Shown here: positions 27,402-36,140 of the stretch, one piece after another | Numbering within the stretch: position 1 is the first letter of the stretch | How the letters are laid out: each line of letters begins with the position of its first letter | Assembly: GCF_000478605.2 (NCBI RefSeq) | Contig: NZ_ASHX02000001.1 | Location: 5,161,001 to 5,225,000, forward strand | DNA from: Streptomyces thermolilacinus SPC6 | Lineage (GTDB): Bacteria > Actinomycetota > Actinomycetes > Streptomycetales > Streptomycetaceae | Direction: 5' to 3' | Length of the DNA stretch: 64,000 nt | Made by a program: the position numbers and the translations under genes | The notes under the pieces: generated by a model | Database searches by the model: none | Told to the model about the DNA's origin: nothing | Seen by the model: only the letters and a program-made list of their open reading frames with translations

Positions 27402-27433
27402 CGTCCGGTGCGTGCGATCGCACGCACCGGACG
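27402..27433. terminator. 32-bp perfect palindrome, probable terminator
   Basis: CGTCCGGTGCGTGCGA followed by its exact reverse complement, with no spacer. It starts 37 bp after the stop of the FG-GAP gene on the minus strand. No T-run follows, as is common in Streptomyces terminators. The centre CGATCG contains GATC. Confidence 0.65.
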
Positions 27434-27469
27434 CAGCTCCCTGATCCGGCCTGGCCCGGAGGAAACGGC

Positions 27470-29743
27470 CTAGAAGAGGGAGTCGTACGAGGCCCCCTGG
27501 GTCAGGGCCGCCCCGGCGCCGCGCCGGAAGGGGGCCGACGCATCGCCCGTGCCCGCGTAGAAGGTCTCGCCGTGATTCCACGCGACGAGGTCGGCGCGCC
27601 CGTCCCCGTCGGCGTCGCCGACGGCGGTGAGGCCCTTGAAGGCGTCCCAGCCGCTGCCGACGCGCGTGCGGACCGCGAAGGTGCCGTCGCTCCTGCCGAG
27701 GTACAGCCAGAGCACGCCCGCGCGGTCCCGGGCGAGGAGGTCGCCGGCGCCGGCGCCGGCGAGGTCACCGGTGGCGGTCAGCTCGTTGTAGATGTCCCAG
27801 CCGCCGCCGATCCGCTTGCGGGCGGAGAAGGGCGCGGCGGCGTTCCCCGTGCTCCGGTACAGCCACAGGTCACCCGCCTTGTCGGCGGCGAGGAGGTCGG
27901 GTCGCCCGTCGCCGGTGACGTCGCTGCCGCCGGTGATCCTGTCGTACACCTGCCAGCCGCCGCCGATCCGCGTCCGGGCCGCGAGCGGCGTGTGCCGGGA
28001 GCCGGTGCCCTGGTAGAGCCACAGGGTGCCGGAGCTGTCGCGGGCGACGCTGTCGGGCGCGGAGCCGCCCGCGATGTTCCCGACGGACTCCAGCAGGTCG
28101 TACGCCTTCCAGCCGCCGCCGACCCGGGAGGCGCCGGTGGCGGCGGGGGTGGCGCCGTCGGCGGCGGGCCGGGTGCCGAAGCGCCACAGCACACCGTCCG
28201 GGTCCCGGGCGAGGAGGTCGGCGGCGCCGTCGTCGTCGTAGTCGTGCGGTGCGGCGGGCCGGGTCACGGAGAACCGTCCGGTGACGCGGAGTTCGGGCCC
28301 GATGCCCTCGTCCGGGCGGGCGGTGAGCTCCCACCGGTACTCGCCGTTGCGGGCGGGCGCGCCCCGGTCCCCGGCCTCCAGGTCCTTGCCGTCCCAGTGC
28401 CAGGTGATCCGGCGCGGGGTCCCGGCGGCGGTGCCGTCGCTGTCCCAGCTGTCGTGCACGGTGGTCCCGCTGGGCACGTGGGTGACGGTCAGCCCCACCC
28501 GGCTGTCCGCCCGGGACAGGTCCCAGCCGAGGTCGACCCCGCGCGCCACCTGCGCGCCGGTGAGCTCGTCCGGCGTCGAGGAGCCGAGGAGGGAGACGAC
28601 GGTCGACTGCCCGGTGGAGGCGACGAGTTCGACGTCGGGCCGGGAGCCGTCGGCTCGCGGCGAGATCCGGTACAGGCCCTCGCCGTGCTCGGCCGTGCCG
28701 CCGCGGACGAGCAGCGACCCGCCGGGACCGGCGACGGCTGAGGAATACGCGGTGAGTGCCTCGAACTTCTCTTCGGGGCGCTCGGCCGACCGGAGGGTGA
28801 AGGGCCGCCTCGTCGGGTTGCTGCCGCCGTCCACGTCGGCGGACTGCTCGATGCGGGCCCTCTCGCCGGTCGCCAGCCAGCCGCCGACCAGGTACAGCGG
28901 GTCCCCCCACCCGGCGGAGTCCGGGATCCACACCTCCTGGAGCGGCGCGTCCCGGCGGACGGCGACGATCCCGCTGCCCCCGCGCCGCGACTCGCGCCAG
29001 GCCGCGTGCGTGGCGGAGGCGGCGCCCCACCAGGCCAGGTCGCCCTGGGCCTGGATGAACCAGGTGTCCTCACCGGTGGCGAGGTCGACGAGGATCTTGG
29101 CGCTCGTCCTGTGCTCGCCCAGCTCGCAGTCGTAGAGCGCGGAGCCGCCGCCGGTCCAGCCCTCGTCCGCGCCCGCGCAGCGGATCTGGACGCCGCCGAG
29201 CAGCTTGCGGGGCTTCGGCACGCCCCCGGCGAGGACGTCGGCGTCGAGCGTGACGGCGTACTGGGTCTCGTACCCGTTCTCGTCCCGGCCGAGGAGCAGC
29301 GTGTCGCCGGTCAGGCCCGCGTACGAGTAGCCGCCGAGCGCGTCGAGGTCGAGGACGACCGGCGCAGCGTCCGGCTTCGCCATGTCGTGGACCTTCAGGA
29401 CCGAGCTGACGGTGAGCACCGCCCGGTCGCCGGTCACGACGAGGTCCGTGCCGCCGCCGGCGGCCGAGGCGCCGGGCAGCATGGTGGAGCTCCCGTCGGC
29501 GTACCGGGTCCACCGGAACTCCGGCGTGGTGCCCCGGGTCCTCGACAGGAAACCGCCCGGACCCGCGCCGACGACGTCCGCGTCGCGCGGGAAGGTCACA
29601 GCGGCCTGCCCCTGCTCCTGCGCCTGCTCCTGTACGGCGGCCGGCGCGGCCGAGGCCGGGAGCGCGGTGAGCGCCCCGGCGGCGAGCGCTACGGTGACGG
29701 CGGCGGCCATGATTCTGCGGCTGCGCGGACGCGCGTGGTGCAT
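27470..29743 (-). CDS. secreted FG-GAP/VCBS-repeat protein
   Basis: A 757-aa exported protein. RPRSRRIMAAAVTVALAAGA is a Tat/Sec-like signal ending near ALPASAAPA. The middle (about 60-420) is a beta-propeller-like region; about residues 420-520 form an Ig/FlgD-like domain (WHWDGKDLEAGDRG, then GEYRWELTARPDEG). The C-terminal 230 residues hold at least four FG-GAP/VCBS repeats with calcium-type motifs such as DYDDDGAADLLARD, DVTGDGRPDLLAAD and DADGDGRADLVAW. Extracellular; partner unknown. It has its own terminator palindrome downstream. Confidence 0.87.
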   Translation of the reverse strand: MHHARPRSRRIMAAAVTVALAAGALTALPASAAPAAVQEQAQEQGQAAVTFPRDADVVGAGPGGFLSRTRGTTPEFRWTRYADGSSTMLPGASAAGGGTDLVVTGDRAVLTVSSVLKVHDMAKPDAAPVVLDLDALGGYSYAGLTGDTLLLGRDENGYETQYAVTLDADVLAGGVPKPRKLLGGVQIRCAGADEGWTGGGSALYDCELGEHRTSAKILVDLATGEDTWFIQAQGDLAWWGAASATHAAWRESRRGGSGIVAVRRDAPLQEVWIPDSAGWGDPLYLVGGWLATGERARIEQSADVDGGSNPTRRPFTLRSAERPEEKFEALTAYSSAVAGPGGSLLVRGGTAEHGEGLYRISPRADGSRPDVELVASTGQSTVVSLLGSSTPDELTGAQVARGVDLGWDLSRADSRVGLTVTHVPSGTTVHDSWDSDGTAAGTPRRITWHWDGKDLEAGDRGAPARNGEYRWELTARPDEGIGPELRVTGRFSVTRPAAPHDYDDDGAADLLARDPDGVLWRFGTRPAADGATPAATGASRVGGGWKAYDLLESVGNIAGGSAPDSVARDSSGTLWLYQGTGSRHTPLAARTRIGGGWQVYDRITGGSDVTGDGRPDLLAADKAGDLWLYRSTGNAAAPFSARKRIGGGWDIYNELTATGDLAGAGAGDLLARDRAGVLWLYLGRSDGTFAVRTRVGSGWDAFKGLTAVGDADGDGRADLVAWNHGETFYAGTGDASAPFRRGAGAALTQGASYDSLF

Positions 29744-30467
29744 GGACGGGTTCCCCTCCCTGTGAAGATCAGGAGCGTACCGCCCGGCCCCCGCTCACCC
29801 GCGTCGGGGTTCTACGGAGCGTGAGGCGAAAGGGGTGGCCGGCCGGGCCCGGGAGCACGCGCCACCGGTCGGGGTGCGGCTGGCGGGGCGGGACGGTCGC
29901 GCCGAGGGCGGTCAGCCGGGCCACCGCCCCTCCCGGTCGTCCACCCCGAAGCCGGGGTGGAGCTGCTGCGGGACCGCCCCGGACGGCCGGCCCGGCGGAC
30001 GGGATTCCTCAACACCCGCTGGAAGCCGAACCTCCTGTGGCCCCACGGCGACATGGACCGCGCGGCCACCGCCGCCGCCCGCCGCCCGCCGACCAGCCGA
30101 AGGCACCGCGTCGCCGGGGAACGCGCCACCAGCCAAGCCCGGAGCACCCCCAGCGCTGCGGACCAAGAGCTCCCCCTTTTCGAGCAGCTCCTCACCAGCC
30201 CCGCGCGCCACCAACCTCACCGTGGGATTGCCGCGCTCGTACGCGACGCCGGCACGCTGCCCGGCCTGGAAGCAGCTCGCGCGTCGCGGTCCAAGAGCCG
30301 TGACGAGCGTGTCACCGCGGCCGAAGCCGCCCTGGAGCCGGCAACCGCCCGGCCCTCTCGGACGACAGACGATGCGACCCGGGGGAGGGGAGACGACCTG
30401 GCCGGCATTCCAGGGCAGTCAAACCGGTCTCAGCGGAGCCAGGTGGTGAGCACGCGCCCATAGCCGT
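29744..30467. other. 724-bp region without a convincing gene; possible decayed coding remnant
   Basis: Plus-strand frames here are long only because of the high G+C. The stretch 30165-30345 in one frame (ADQELPLFEQLLTSPARHQ then GIAALVRDAGTLPGLEAARA) has protein-like composition and codon use, but no recognisable domain, start or ribosome site. It may be the remains of a gene in the accessory segment. Confidence 0.3.
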
Positions 30468-30884
30468 TCAAGGAGACGAGCCCTGGCCCGGCGTGCCGGG
30501 GGTGTACGTGCCGAAGCTCCAGATGTTGCCCTCGGCGTCCCGTGCCATGTAGTCCCGCGAGCCGTAGTCCTGGTCGGTCGGCGGCACCAGGATCTCCACG
30601 CCGTGCTCCACCGCGCGTGCGTGGTGCGCGTCCGGGTCGTCCACCACCACGTACACGCCGACCGGCCCCGCGTCCGCCATGGCCTTGGCGGACACCCCGT
30701 CGCCGCCCTTCGTGCCCAGCATCACCATGCCGTCCCCGTAGGACAGCTCCGCGTGGACGACATGGCCGTCCTCGTTCTCGTACAGGTTCACCTGGCGGAA
30801 GCCGAACGCCTCCGTCAGCGTCCGGATCGCGGCCTTCGCGTCCCGGTACAGGATCGTCGGACAGATGCTCGGGCCGGCGGCCAT
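30468..30884 (-). CDS. VOC (glyoxalase/PhnB-like) family protein
   Basis: 138 aa, one vicinal-oxygen-chelate unit: PTILYRDAKAAIRTLTEAFG, HVVHAELSYGDGMVMLG, VGVYVVVDDPDAHHARAVEH and YGSRDYMARDAEGNIWSFGT, close to the PhnB/glyoxalase-like group often linked to binding or resistance. ATG 30884 follows GAGGTGAT at ideal spacing. Single gene; its end lies near the accessory segment. Confidence 0.87.
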   Translation of the reverse strand: MAAGPSICPTILYRDAKAAIRTLTEAFGFRQVNLYENEDGHVVHAELSYGDGMVMLGTKGGDGVSAKAMADAGPVGVYVVVDDPDAHHARAVEHGVEILVPPTDQDYGSRDYMARDAEGNIWSFGTYTPGTPGQGSSP

Positions 30885-30980
30885 GCCGATCACCTCAGTT
30901 CGCTGATAGGGCGTGGGGCGATGTGACGTGCGTCTCATCCCTCCCCAGTCTGGCACCAGCCACCGACAGCGCCCGTCGGC

Positions 30981-31876
30981 TCAGCCGAAGGTGTCGCAGC
31001 GGGCCGCGTCGCCCGTGCGGTACCCCTCCGAGAACCACCGCTGCCGCTGCTCCGCCGACCCGTGCGTCCACGACTCCGGCGTCACCCGCCCCTGGTGGCG
31101 CTGCTGGATGCGGTCGTCGCCCACCGCGGCCGCCGCGTCGAGCGCGTCCCGCACGTCCTGCTCGGTCACCCGCGCCAGCACCGGGCGGCCCGTCCGCTCG
31201 TCGGGCGTCGTCGTCGCGTGCCGCGCCCACACCCCGGCGTAGCAGTCGGCCTGGAGCTCCGCCCGTACGGCGTTGCTGCCCGCGCCCTGCCGCCCGTCGT
31301 GGGCCCGGCTCAGCGTGCCCCGCAGGTTCTGCACGTGGTGCCCGTACTCGTGCGCCACCACGTACGCCTGCGCGAACGGCCCGCCCGACGCCCCGAACCG
31401 GTCCCGCAGCTCCCCGAAGAACCCCAGGTCCAGATAGACCTGCCGGGCGGCCGGGCAGTAGAACGGCCCCACCGCCGAGGTCGCCGAGCCGCAGGCGGTG
31501 CCCACCCGGTGGTCGGTGAACAGCACCGTCCGCGCGTCCGTGTACCGCCCGCCTTCGCGCGCGTGGGCGGACCGCCAGTAGTCCTGCACGCTGTTGACGA
31601 AGGCGACGACCCGGCAGTCGTCGCGCGCGTTGGCGTCCGCGCCCTTCCGGCACGCCTCGCCCACCTCGCCCGCGCCCGAGGCGCCCACCGCCGGTTCGGA
31701 CGTGCCGTCCTCGGTGAGCCCCAGCTGGTCCGGGCTCACCCCGAACACCAGGGCCAGGGCCAGGGCGATCAGCCCGGCGACGCCCCCGCCGATCGTCGCC
31801 CGCCCGCCGGCAGGCGGCTGCCCCGTACGTCCCGTACCTCCGACGTGTCCAGGTCGGCGTCGTCGTCGAACCGCAT
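30981..31876 (-). pseudogene. neutral zinc metallopeptidase (YpfJ family) with a frameshift near the N-terminus
   Basis: The family start MRFDDDADLDTSEVRDVRGS begins at ATG 31876 but runs to a stop at 31769. From about 31835 the homologous reading (TGQPPAGGRATIGGGVAGLI) continues in the frame that needs one extra base, equal to a 1-nt deletion. That frame then holds the membrane segment, the metalloprotease motif VAHEYGHHVQN, RAELQADCYAGVWA and the family C-terminus to 30981. No start codon serves this frame before the membrane segment. Either a real mutation or a sequencing error; no standard slippery site is seen. Confidence 0.7.
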
Positions 31877-32103
31877 GCTCCGGGCACCACCCTCCGTCGG
31901 GTCCTGCGGCGAGTATCGGCGGCCCCGCCGCCGGCCGCCCCTCGTACGCGGCCGAGGGGTGCGCGTACCCGGAAGAACGCCGGAAAAGCAGTTGCATGCG
32001 CCCGTTAGACTGGCCCGTATGGCCATTCTCCCTGTGCATTAGACGGTGTGACGTCACCGCAGCAGCCGTCCGCCCACCGTCCCCCCCGCCCTGGAGTCTG
32101 TCC

Positions 32104-33702
32104 GTGATCACCGCCACCGGCCTTGAGCTGCGCGCCGGCGCACGCGTCCTCATCGAGTCCGCTTCCTTCCGCATCGCCAGGGGCGACCGCATCGGCCTCG
32201 TCGGCCGCAACGGCGCCGGCAAGACCACCCTCACCAAGTGCCTCGCGGGCGAGGGCATCCCCGCCGCCGGCACCATCACCCGCTCCGGCCAGGTCGGCTA
32301 CCTCCCGCAGGACCCGCGCACCGGCGACCTCGACGTGCTGGCCCGCGACCGCATCCTCTCCGCCCGCGGCCTCGACGTGCTGATCCGCAAGATGCGGCTG
32401 AACGAGGAGCGCATCTCGACCGGCAAGGGCGCCACCCGCGAGAAGGCGCTTCGGCAGTACGAGCGGCAGGAGACCGAGTTCCTCACCAAGGGCGGGTACG
32501 CCGCCGAGGCCGAGGCGTCCACGATCGCCGCCGCCCTCGGCCTGCCGGACCGGGTGCTCGGCCAGCCGCTGCACACCCTCTCCGGTGGTCAGCGCCGCCG
32601 TATCGAGCTGGCCCGCATCCTCTTCTCGGACGCCGACACGCTGCTCCTCGACGAGCCGACCAACCACCTCGACGCCGACTCGATCACCTGGCTGCGCGAC
32701 TACCTCAAGACCTACCGCGGCGGCTTCGTCGTGATCTCCCACGACGTGGACCTGGTCGAGACCGTCGTCAACAAGGTCTTCTACCTGGACGCCAACCGGT
32801 CCGTGATCGACATCTACAACATGGGCTGGAAGCTCTACCAGCGCCAGCGCGAGGACGACGAGAAGCGCCGCCGCCGCGAGCGGCAGAACGCCGAGAAGAA
32901 GGCCGCCGCGCTCAACGCCCAGGCCGACAAGATGCGCGCCAAGGCCACCAAGACGGTCGCCGCGCAGAACATGGCCCGCCGCGCCGAGAAGCTGCTGTCC
33001 GGCCTCGAGGATCTGCGCCAGTCCGACAAGGTGGCCAAGCTGCGCTTCCCCGAGCCCGCGCCCTGCGGCAAGACCCCGCTCACGGCGGAGGGCCTGTCCA
33101 AGTCGTACGGCTCGCTGGAGATCTTCACCGATGTCAGCCTGGCCATCGACAAGGGCTCGCGCGTCGTCATCCTCGGGCTCAACGGCGCCGGCAAGACGAC
33201 CCTGCTGCGCCTCCTCGCCGGGGTCGAGAAGCCCGACACGGGCCAGGTCACCCCCGGCCACGGCCTCAAGCTCGGCTACTACGCGCAGGAGCACGAGACC
33301 CTCGACCCGGACCGCACGGTCCTGGAGAACATGCGCTCGGCCGCCCCCGACCTGGACCTGGTGGAGGTCCGCAAGGTCCTCGGCTCGTTCCTGTTCTCCG
33401 GCGACGACGTGGACAAGCCCGCCGGGGTCCTCTCCGGCGGCGAGAAGACCCGCCTCGCCCTGGCCACCCTGGTCGTCTCCTCGGCGAACGTGCTGCTCCT
33501 CGACGAGCCGACGAACAACCTCGACCCCGCCAGCCGCGAGGAGATCCTCGGCGCGCTGCGCACCTACAAGGGCGCGGTCGTGCTGGTCACGCACGACGAG
33601 GGCGCCGTGGACGCGCTCCAGCCGGAGCGGATCATCCTCCTCCCGGACGGTGTCGAGGACCTGTGGGGCGCGGACTACGCGGACCTGGTCTCCCTCGCCT
33701 GA
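32104..33702 (+). CDS. ABC-F family ATPase
   Basis: A 532-aa protein with two nucleotide-binding domains and no membrane segment: Walker A GRNGAGKTT, signature LSGGQRRRIE and Walker B LLLDEPTNHLD in the first; GLNGAGKTT, LSGGEKTRLA and LLLDEPTNNLD in the second. A charged helical linker (DDEKRRRRERQNAEKKAAAL) joins them, as in ribosome-associated ABC-F factors (EttA, Uup). GTG 32104 with GGAG seven bases upstream. It is followed by the gbn upstream region. Confidence 0.92.
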   Translation: MITATGLELRAGARVLIESASFRIARGDRIGLVGRNGAGKTTLTKCLAGEGIPAAGTITRSGQVGYLPQDPRTGDLDVLARDRILSARGLDVLIRKMRLNEERISTGKGATREKALRQYERQETEFLTKGGYAAEAEASTIAAALGLPDRVLGQPLHTLSGGQRRRIELARILFSDADTLLLDEPTNHLDADSITWLRDYLKTYRGGFVVISHDVDLVETVVNKVFYLDANRSVIDIYNMGWKLYQRQREDDEKRRRRERQNAEKKAAALNAQADKMRAKATKTVAAQNMARRAEKLLSGLEDLRQSDKVAKLRFPEPAPCGKTPLTAEGLSKSYGSLEIFTDVSLAIDKGSRVVILGLNGAGKTTLLRLLAGVEKPDTGQVTPGHGLKLGYYAQEHETLDPDRTVLENMRSAAPDLDLVEVRKVLGSFLFSGDDVDKPAGVLSGGEKTRLALATLVVSSANVLLLDEPTNNLDPASREEILGALRTYKGAVVLVTHDEGAVDALQPERIILLPDGVEDLWGADYADLVSLA

Positions 33703-33779
33703 TCACCGCCGACCCCCTCTGATCCTCCTCGTCTGGATCATTCGGCCTAGTCGTGATCCTTCATCTGAGTGAGGGGATC
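33701..33779. promoter_or_regulatory. cluster of five GATC sites upstream of gbn
   Basis: GATC occurs at 33701, 33721, 33736, 33755 and 33776, spaced 20, 15, 19 and 21 bp, within 79 bp. At this base composition about one per 400 bp is expected. The 320-bp gap 33703-34022 holds no gene; a further GATC lies at 33980. Since Gbn is a GATC-binding nucleoid protein, these are candidate autoregulatory sites. Confidence 0.6.
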
Positions 33780-34022
33780 TCATACAGCGGCGTGGCGCCC
33801 TGCGGATTCTCCGGCTCCGGCGCCACGCCGCAGGCATCTCCGCGGCACCCCGCTGACCTGGCACTTCACCGTCGGGCGGGCATCGTGTCCGGCGCCCGGG
33901 CGCCCCGCGCGGCCGTCCCGAACGGAAACCCGCGTCCACAGACCTTGTCGAATGGCTGGCCATGTGGGCCCGGAGGGGTGATCATGAGAAGTCCAGAGCG
34001 CACTTCCCATGAGGAGGCACGG

Positions 34023-34244
34023 GTGGCCGAGACTCTGAAGAAGGGCAGCCGGGTGACCGGCGCCGCGCGCGAGAAGCTCGCGGCAGACCTGAAGAAGAAG
34101 TACGACGCCGGCGTGAGCATCCGGGCCCTGGCCGAGGAGACCGGCCGGTCCTATGGATTCGTCCACCGGATGCTCACGGAATCCGGAGTCGTGTTGCGTG
34201 GACGCGGTGGAGCGACGCGCGGCAAGAAGGCCCCGTCGGCCTGA
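34023..34244 (+). CDS. gbn: small nucleoid-associated helix-turn-helix protein Gbn (SCO1839-like)
   Basis: 73 aa: VAETLKKGSRVTGAAREKLA, DLKKKYDAGVSIRALAEETG and RSYGFVHRMLTESGVVLRGR, then a basic tail GGATRGKKAPSA. The middle is a helix-turn-helix of the SCO1839 type; I recall this family as Gbn, a GATC-binding nucleoid-associated protein of Streptomyces affecting sporulation and antibiotic production. GTG 34023 follows GAGGAGG at ideal spacing; the upstream ATG 33984 has no comparable site. Located between the ABC-F gene and an enoyl-CoA hydratase as in S. coelicolor (memory). Confidence 0.87.
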   Translation: MAETLKKGSRVTGAAREKLAADLKKKYDAGVSIRALAEETGRSYGFVHRMLTESGVVLRGRGGATRGKKAPSA

Positions 34245-34331
34245 CAGCCGTACGCGGGTCGTGAGACGTCCCCGCACGTCCGGCAGTGCCGTCCGGCCGT
34301 CGTCGGCCGTGGTTCGCCGCGGTCCGGCGCT

Positions 34332-34367
34332 CGACCGGTTGGTTACCGTGCAGTAATTTGTCGGTCG
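34332..34367. promoter_or_regulatory. nested dyad, candidate operator for the enoyl-CoA hydratase gene
   Basis: Outer arms CGACCG/CGGTCG (34332-34337, 34362-34367) and inner arms TTAC/GTAA (34343-34346, 34353-34356) share exactly one axis. The inner part TTACCGTGCAGTAA resembles operators of TetR-type acyl-metabolism regulators. It lies 55-90 bp before the ATG at 34422. Confidence 0.5.
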
Positions 34368-34421
34368 GCGCAGCCTTCCCGGCTGCGCCGCCCGACCGCT
34401 GCACCGGACCGGAGGCGCCCC

Positions 34422-35222
34422 ATGACCACGCTCGACCCTGCCCTCGTCGTGCTCGACAAGGACGGTGTACGTCTCACCGTCGAGGACGCCGTCGCCACGG
34501 TGACCCTCACCAATCCGGCGAAGCGCAACGCCCAGTCGCCCGCCCTGTGGCGGGCCCTCACCGAGGCCGGGCGCGCGCTGCCCGGCAGCGTGCGGGTGGT
34601 CGTGCTGCGCGGGGAGGGCAAGTCGTTCTCCGCCGGTCTCGACCGGCAGGCGTTCACCGAGGAGGGGTTCGACGGCGAACCGTCGTTCCTCGACATGGCG
34701 CGCGGGTCCGACGAGGACCTCGACGCGCTCATCGCCGAGTACCAGGAGGCGTTCACCTGGTGGCGGCGCAACGACATCGTGTCGGTCGCGGCCGTCCAGG
34801 GTCACGCCATCGGTGCCGGTTTCCAGCTCGCCCTCGCCTGCGACCTGCGGGTCGTCGCCGAGGACGTGCAGTTCGCGATGCGCGAGACCAGCCTGGGCCT
34901 GGTGCCCGACCTGACCGGCACGCACCCGCTGGTCGCCGCCGTCGGCTACGCCCGTGCCCTGGAGATCTGCGCCACGGGCCGGTTCGTCCACGCCGACGAG
35001 GCCGAGCGCATCGGCCTGGCCAACCTCGTGGTGCCCGCGGGCGAGCTCGACGCGGCCGTACGGGACCTGTCCGCCGCGCTGCTCGCCGCCCCGCGCGACG
35101 CGGTCGTGGAGACCAAGGCGCTGCTGCGCGGCGCGGCCGGGCGTACGTACGAGGAGCAGCGCGCCGCCGAGCGTGCCGCCCAGTCCCGACGCCTCCGCGA
35201 CCTCGCCGGCCTCGCGGACTGA
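34422..35222 (+). CDS. enoyl-CoA hydratase/isomerase family protein
   Basis: A 266-aa crotonase-fold protein. VVVLRGEGKSFSAGLDRQAF contains the first oxyanion-hole stretch, VQGHAIGAGFQLALACDLRV the second, and MRETSLGLVPDLTGTHPL the active-site helix region. Usual role: hydration of 2-enoyl-CoA in beta-oxidation; the Glu pair of classical hydratases cannot be assigned with certainty, so other crotonase reactions are possible. Strong upstream dyad suggests ligand-controlled expression. Confidence 0.88.
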   Translation: MTTLDPALVVLDKDGVRLTVEDAVATVTLTNPAKRNAQSPALWRALTEAGRALPGSVRVVVLRGEGKSFSAGLDRQAFTEEGFDGEPSFLDMARGSDEDLDALIAEYQEAFTWWRRNDIVSVAAVQGHAIGAGFQLALACDLRVVAEDVQFAMRETSLGLVPDLTGTHPLVAAVGYARALEICATGRFVHADEAERIGLANLVVPAGELDAAVRDLSAALLAAPRDAVVETKALLRGAAGRTYEEQRAAERAAQSRRLRDLAGLAD

Positions 35223-35379
35223 CCGGCGACCGGCCGGGCCGCCCCCCCGGCCGACGCTCCGGGCCCGCCCGACCCGGACTGACGCAGCACCGCTGGACCA
35301 GCCGTCCCGCCCCGCTCCGGCCCTGGCCGAAACGCCAGGGGCCGGGGCCGGGGCCGCGAGGCGCTGGGGCGGGCGGGGG

Positions 35380-36135
35380 TCAGAAGCCGTGGCGGGCGCC
35401 GCCGTCCACCGGAAGCATCACGCCCGTCAGGTACGACGCGGCGGGGGAGAGCAGGAACGCCGCCGTCGTGCCGAACTCCTCCGGCGTGCCGTAGCGGCGC
35501 AGCGGGATGCGCGACTCGTTGGCCGCCCGCGCCGCCGCCGGGTCGCCCGACAGGGCGTCCAGCTCCCGCACCCGGTCCGTGTCGATCCGCGACGGCAGCA
35601 GGCCCACCACGCGGATGCCGCGCGGCCCCAGCTCGTCCGCCAGGGACTTGGCGAACCCGGCCAGGCCGGGCCGCAGGCCGTTGGAGATCGTCAGGCCCGG
35701 GATGGGCTCGTGCACCGAGGCGGACAGGACGAAGCCGATGACGCCGCCCTCGTTCAGCGCGGCCGCGGCGGCCCGCGCCATGCGCACGGCGCCCATGAAC
35801 ACCGAGTCGAACGCCGCCCGCCACTGCTCGTCGGTGTTGTCGGCGGCGAAGCCGGGCGCCGGTCCGCCGACGCTCACCAGCACGCCGTCGAAGCCGCCGA
35901 AGTGCGACCGCGCGGCCGCGATCAGCGTGTCGGCGGCCTCCGGGTCGGCGTTGTCCGCGGCGACTCCGGCCGCGCCGGGGCCCAGTTCGGTGGCGGCGTC
36001 CTCCACCGCCTTCGCGTCGCGCGAGGACAGGACGACCTTCGCGCCCTCCGCCACCAGTGCCTTCGCCGCCGCGTGCCCGAGGCCGCGGGAGGCGCCCGTC
36101 ACCACGTACACCCGGTCCTTCAGTCCAAGATCCAT
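35380..36135 (-). CDS. SDR-family oxidoreductase with altered active site
   Basis: 251 aa. The Rossmann motif VVTGASRGLGHAAAKAL and the NNAG-equivalent VSVGGPAPGF are present; the C-terminus ends VMLPVDGG. The active site is atypical: after FVLSASVHEPIPG the stretch TISNGLRPGLAGFAKSL aligns with the usual YxASKxGLxG, placing Ser for Tyr and Arg for Lys. This variant is known in a subgroup of actinobacterial SDR proteins and may not be a normal dehydrogenase. Five bp separate it from the GH15 gene on the same strand, so they probably share a transcript. Confidence 0.85.
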   Translation of the reverse strand: MDLGLKDRVYVVTGASRGLGHAAAKALVAEGAKVVLSSRDAKAVEDAATELGPGAAGVAADNADPEAADTLIAAARSHFGGFDGVLVSVGGPAPGFAADNTDEQWRAAFDSVFMGAVRMARAAAAALNEGGVIGFVLSASVHEPIPGLTISNGLRPGLAGFAKSLADELGPRGIRVVGLLPSRIDTDRVRELDALSGDPAAARAANESRIPLRRYGTPEEFGTTAAFLLSPAASYLTGVMLPVDGGARHGF

Positions 36136-36140
36136 GGGGT

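Noticed and set aside
29835..30449. 204-aa plus-strand frame
   Set aside because: Pro/Ser/Arg-rich, no start signal, no domain; kept only as a possible remnant in another frame.
31800..31840. Programmed frameshift in the metallopeptidase
   Set aside because: No A-rich or other known slippery heptamer and no downstream stimulator seen; an indel is simpler.
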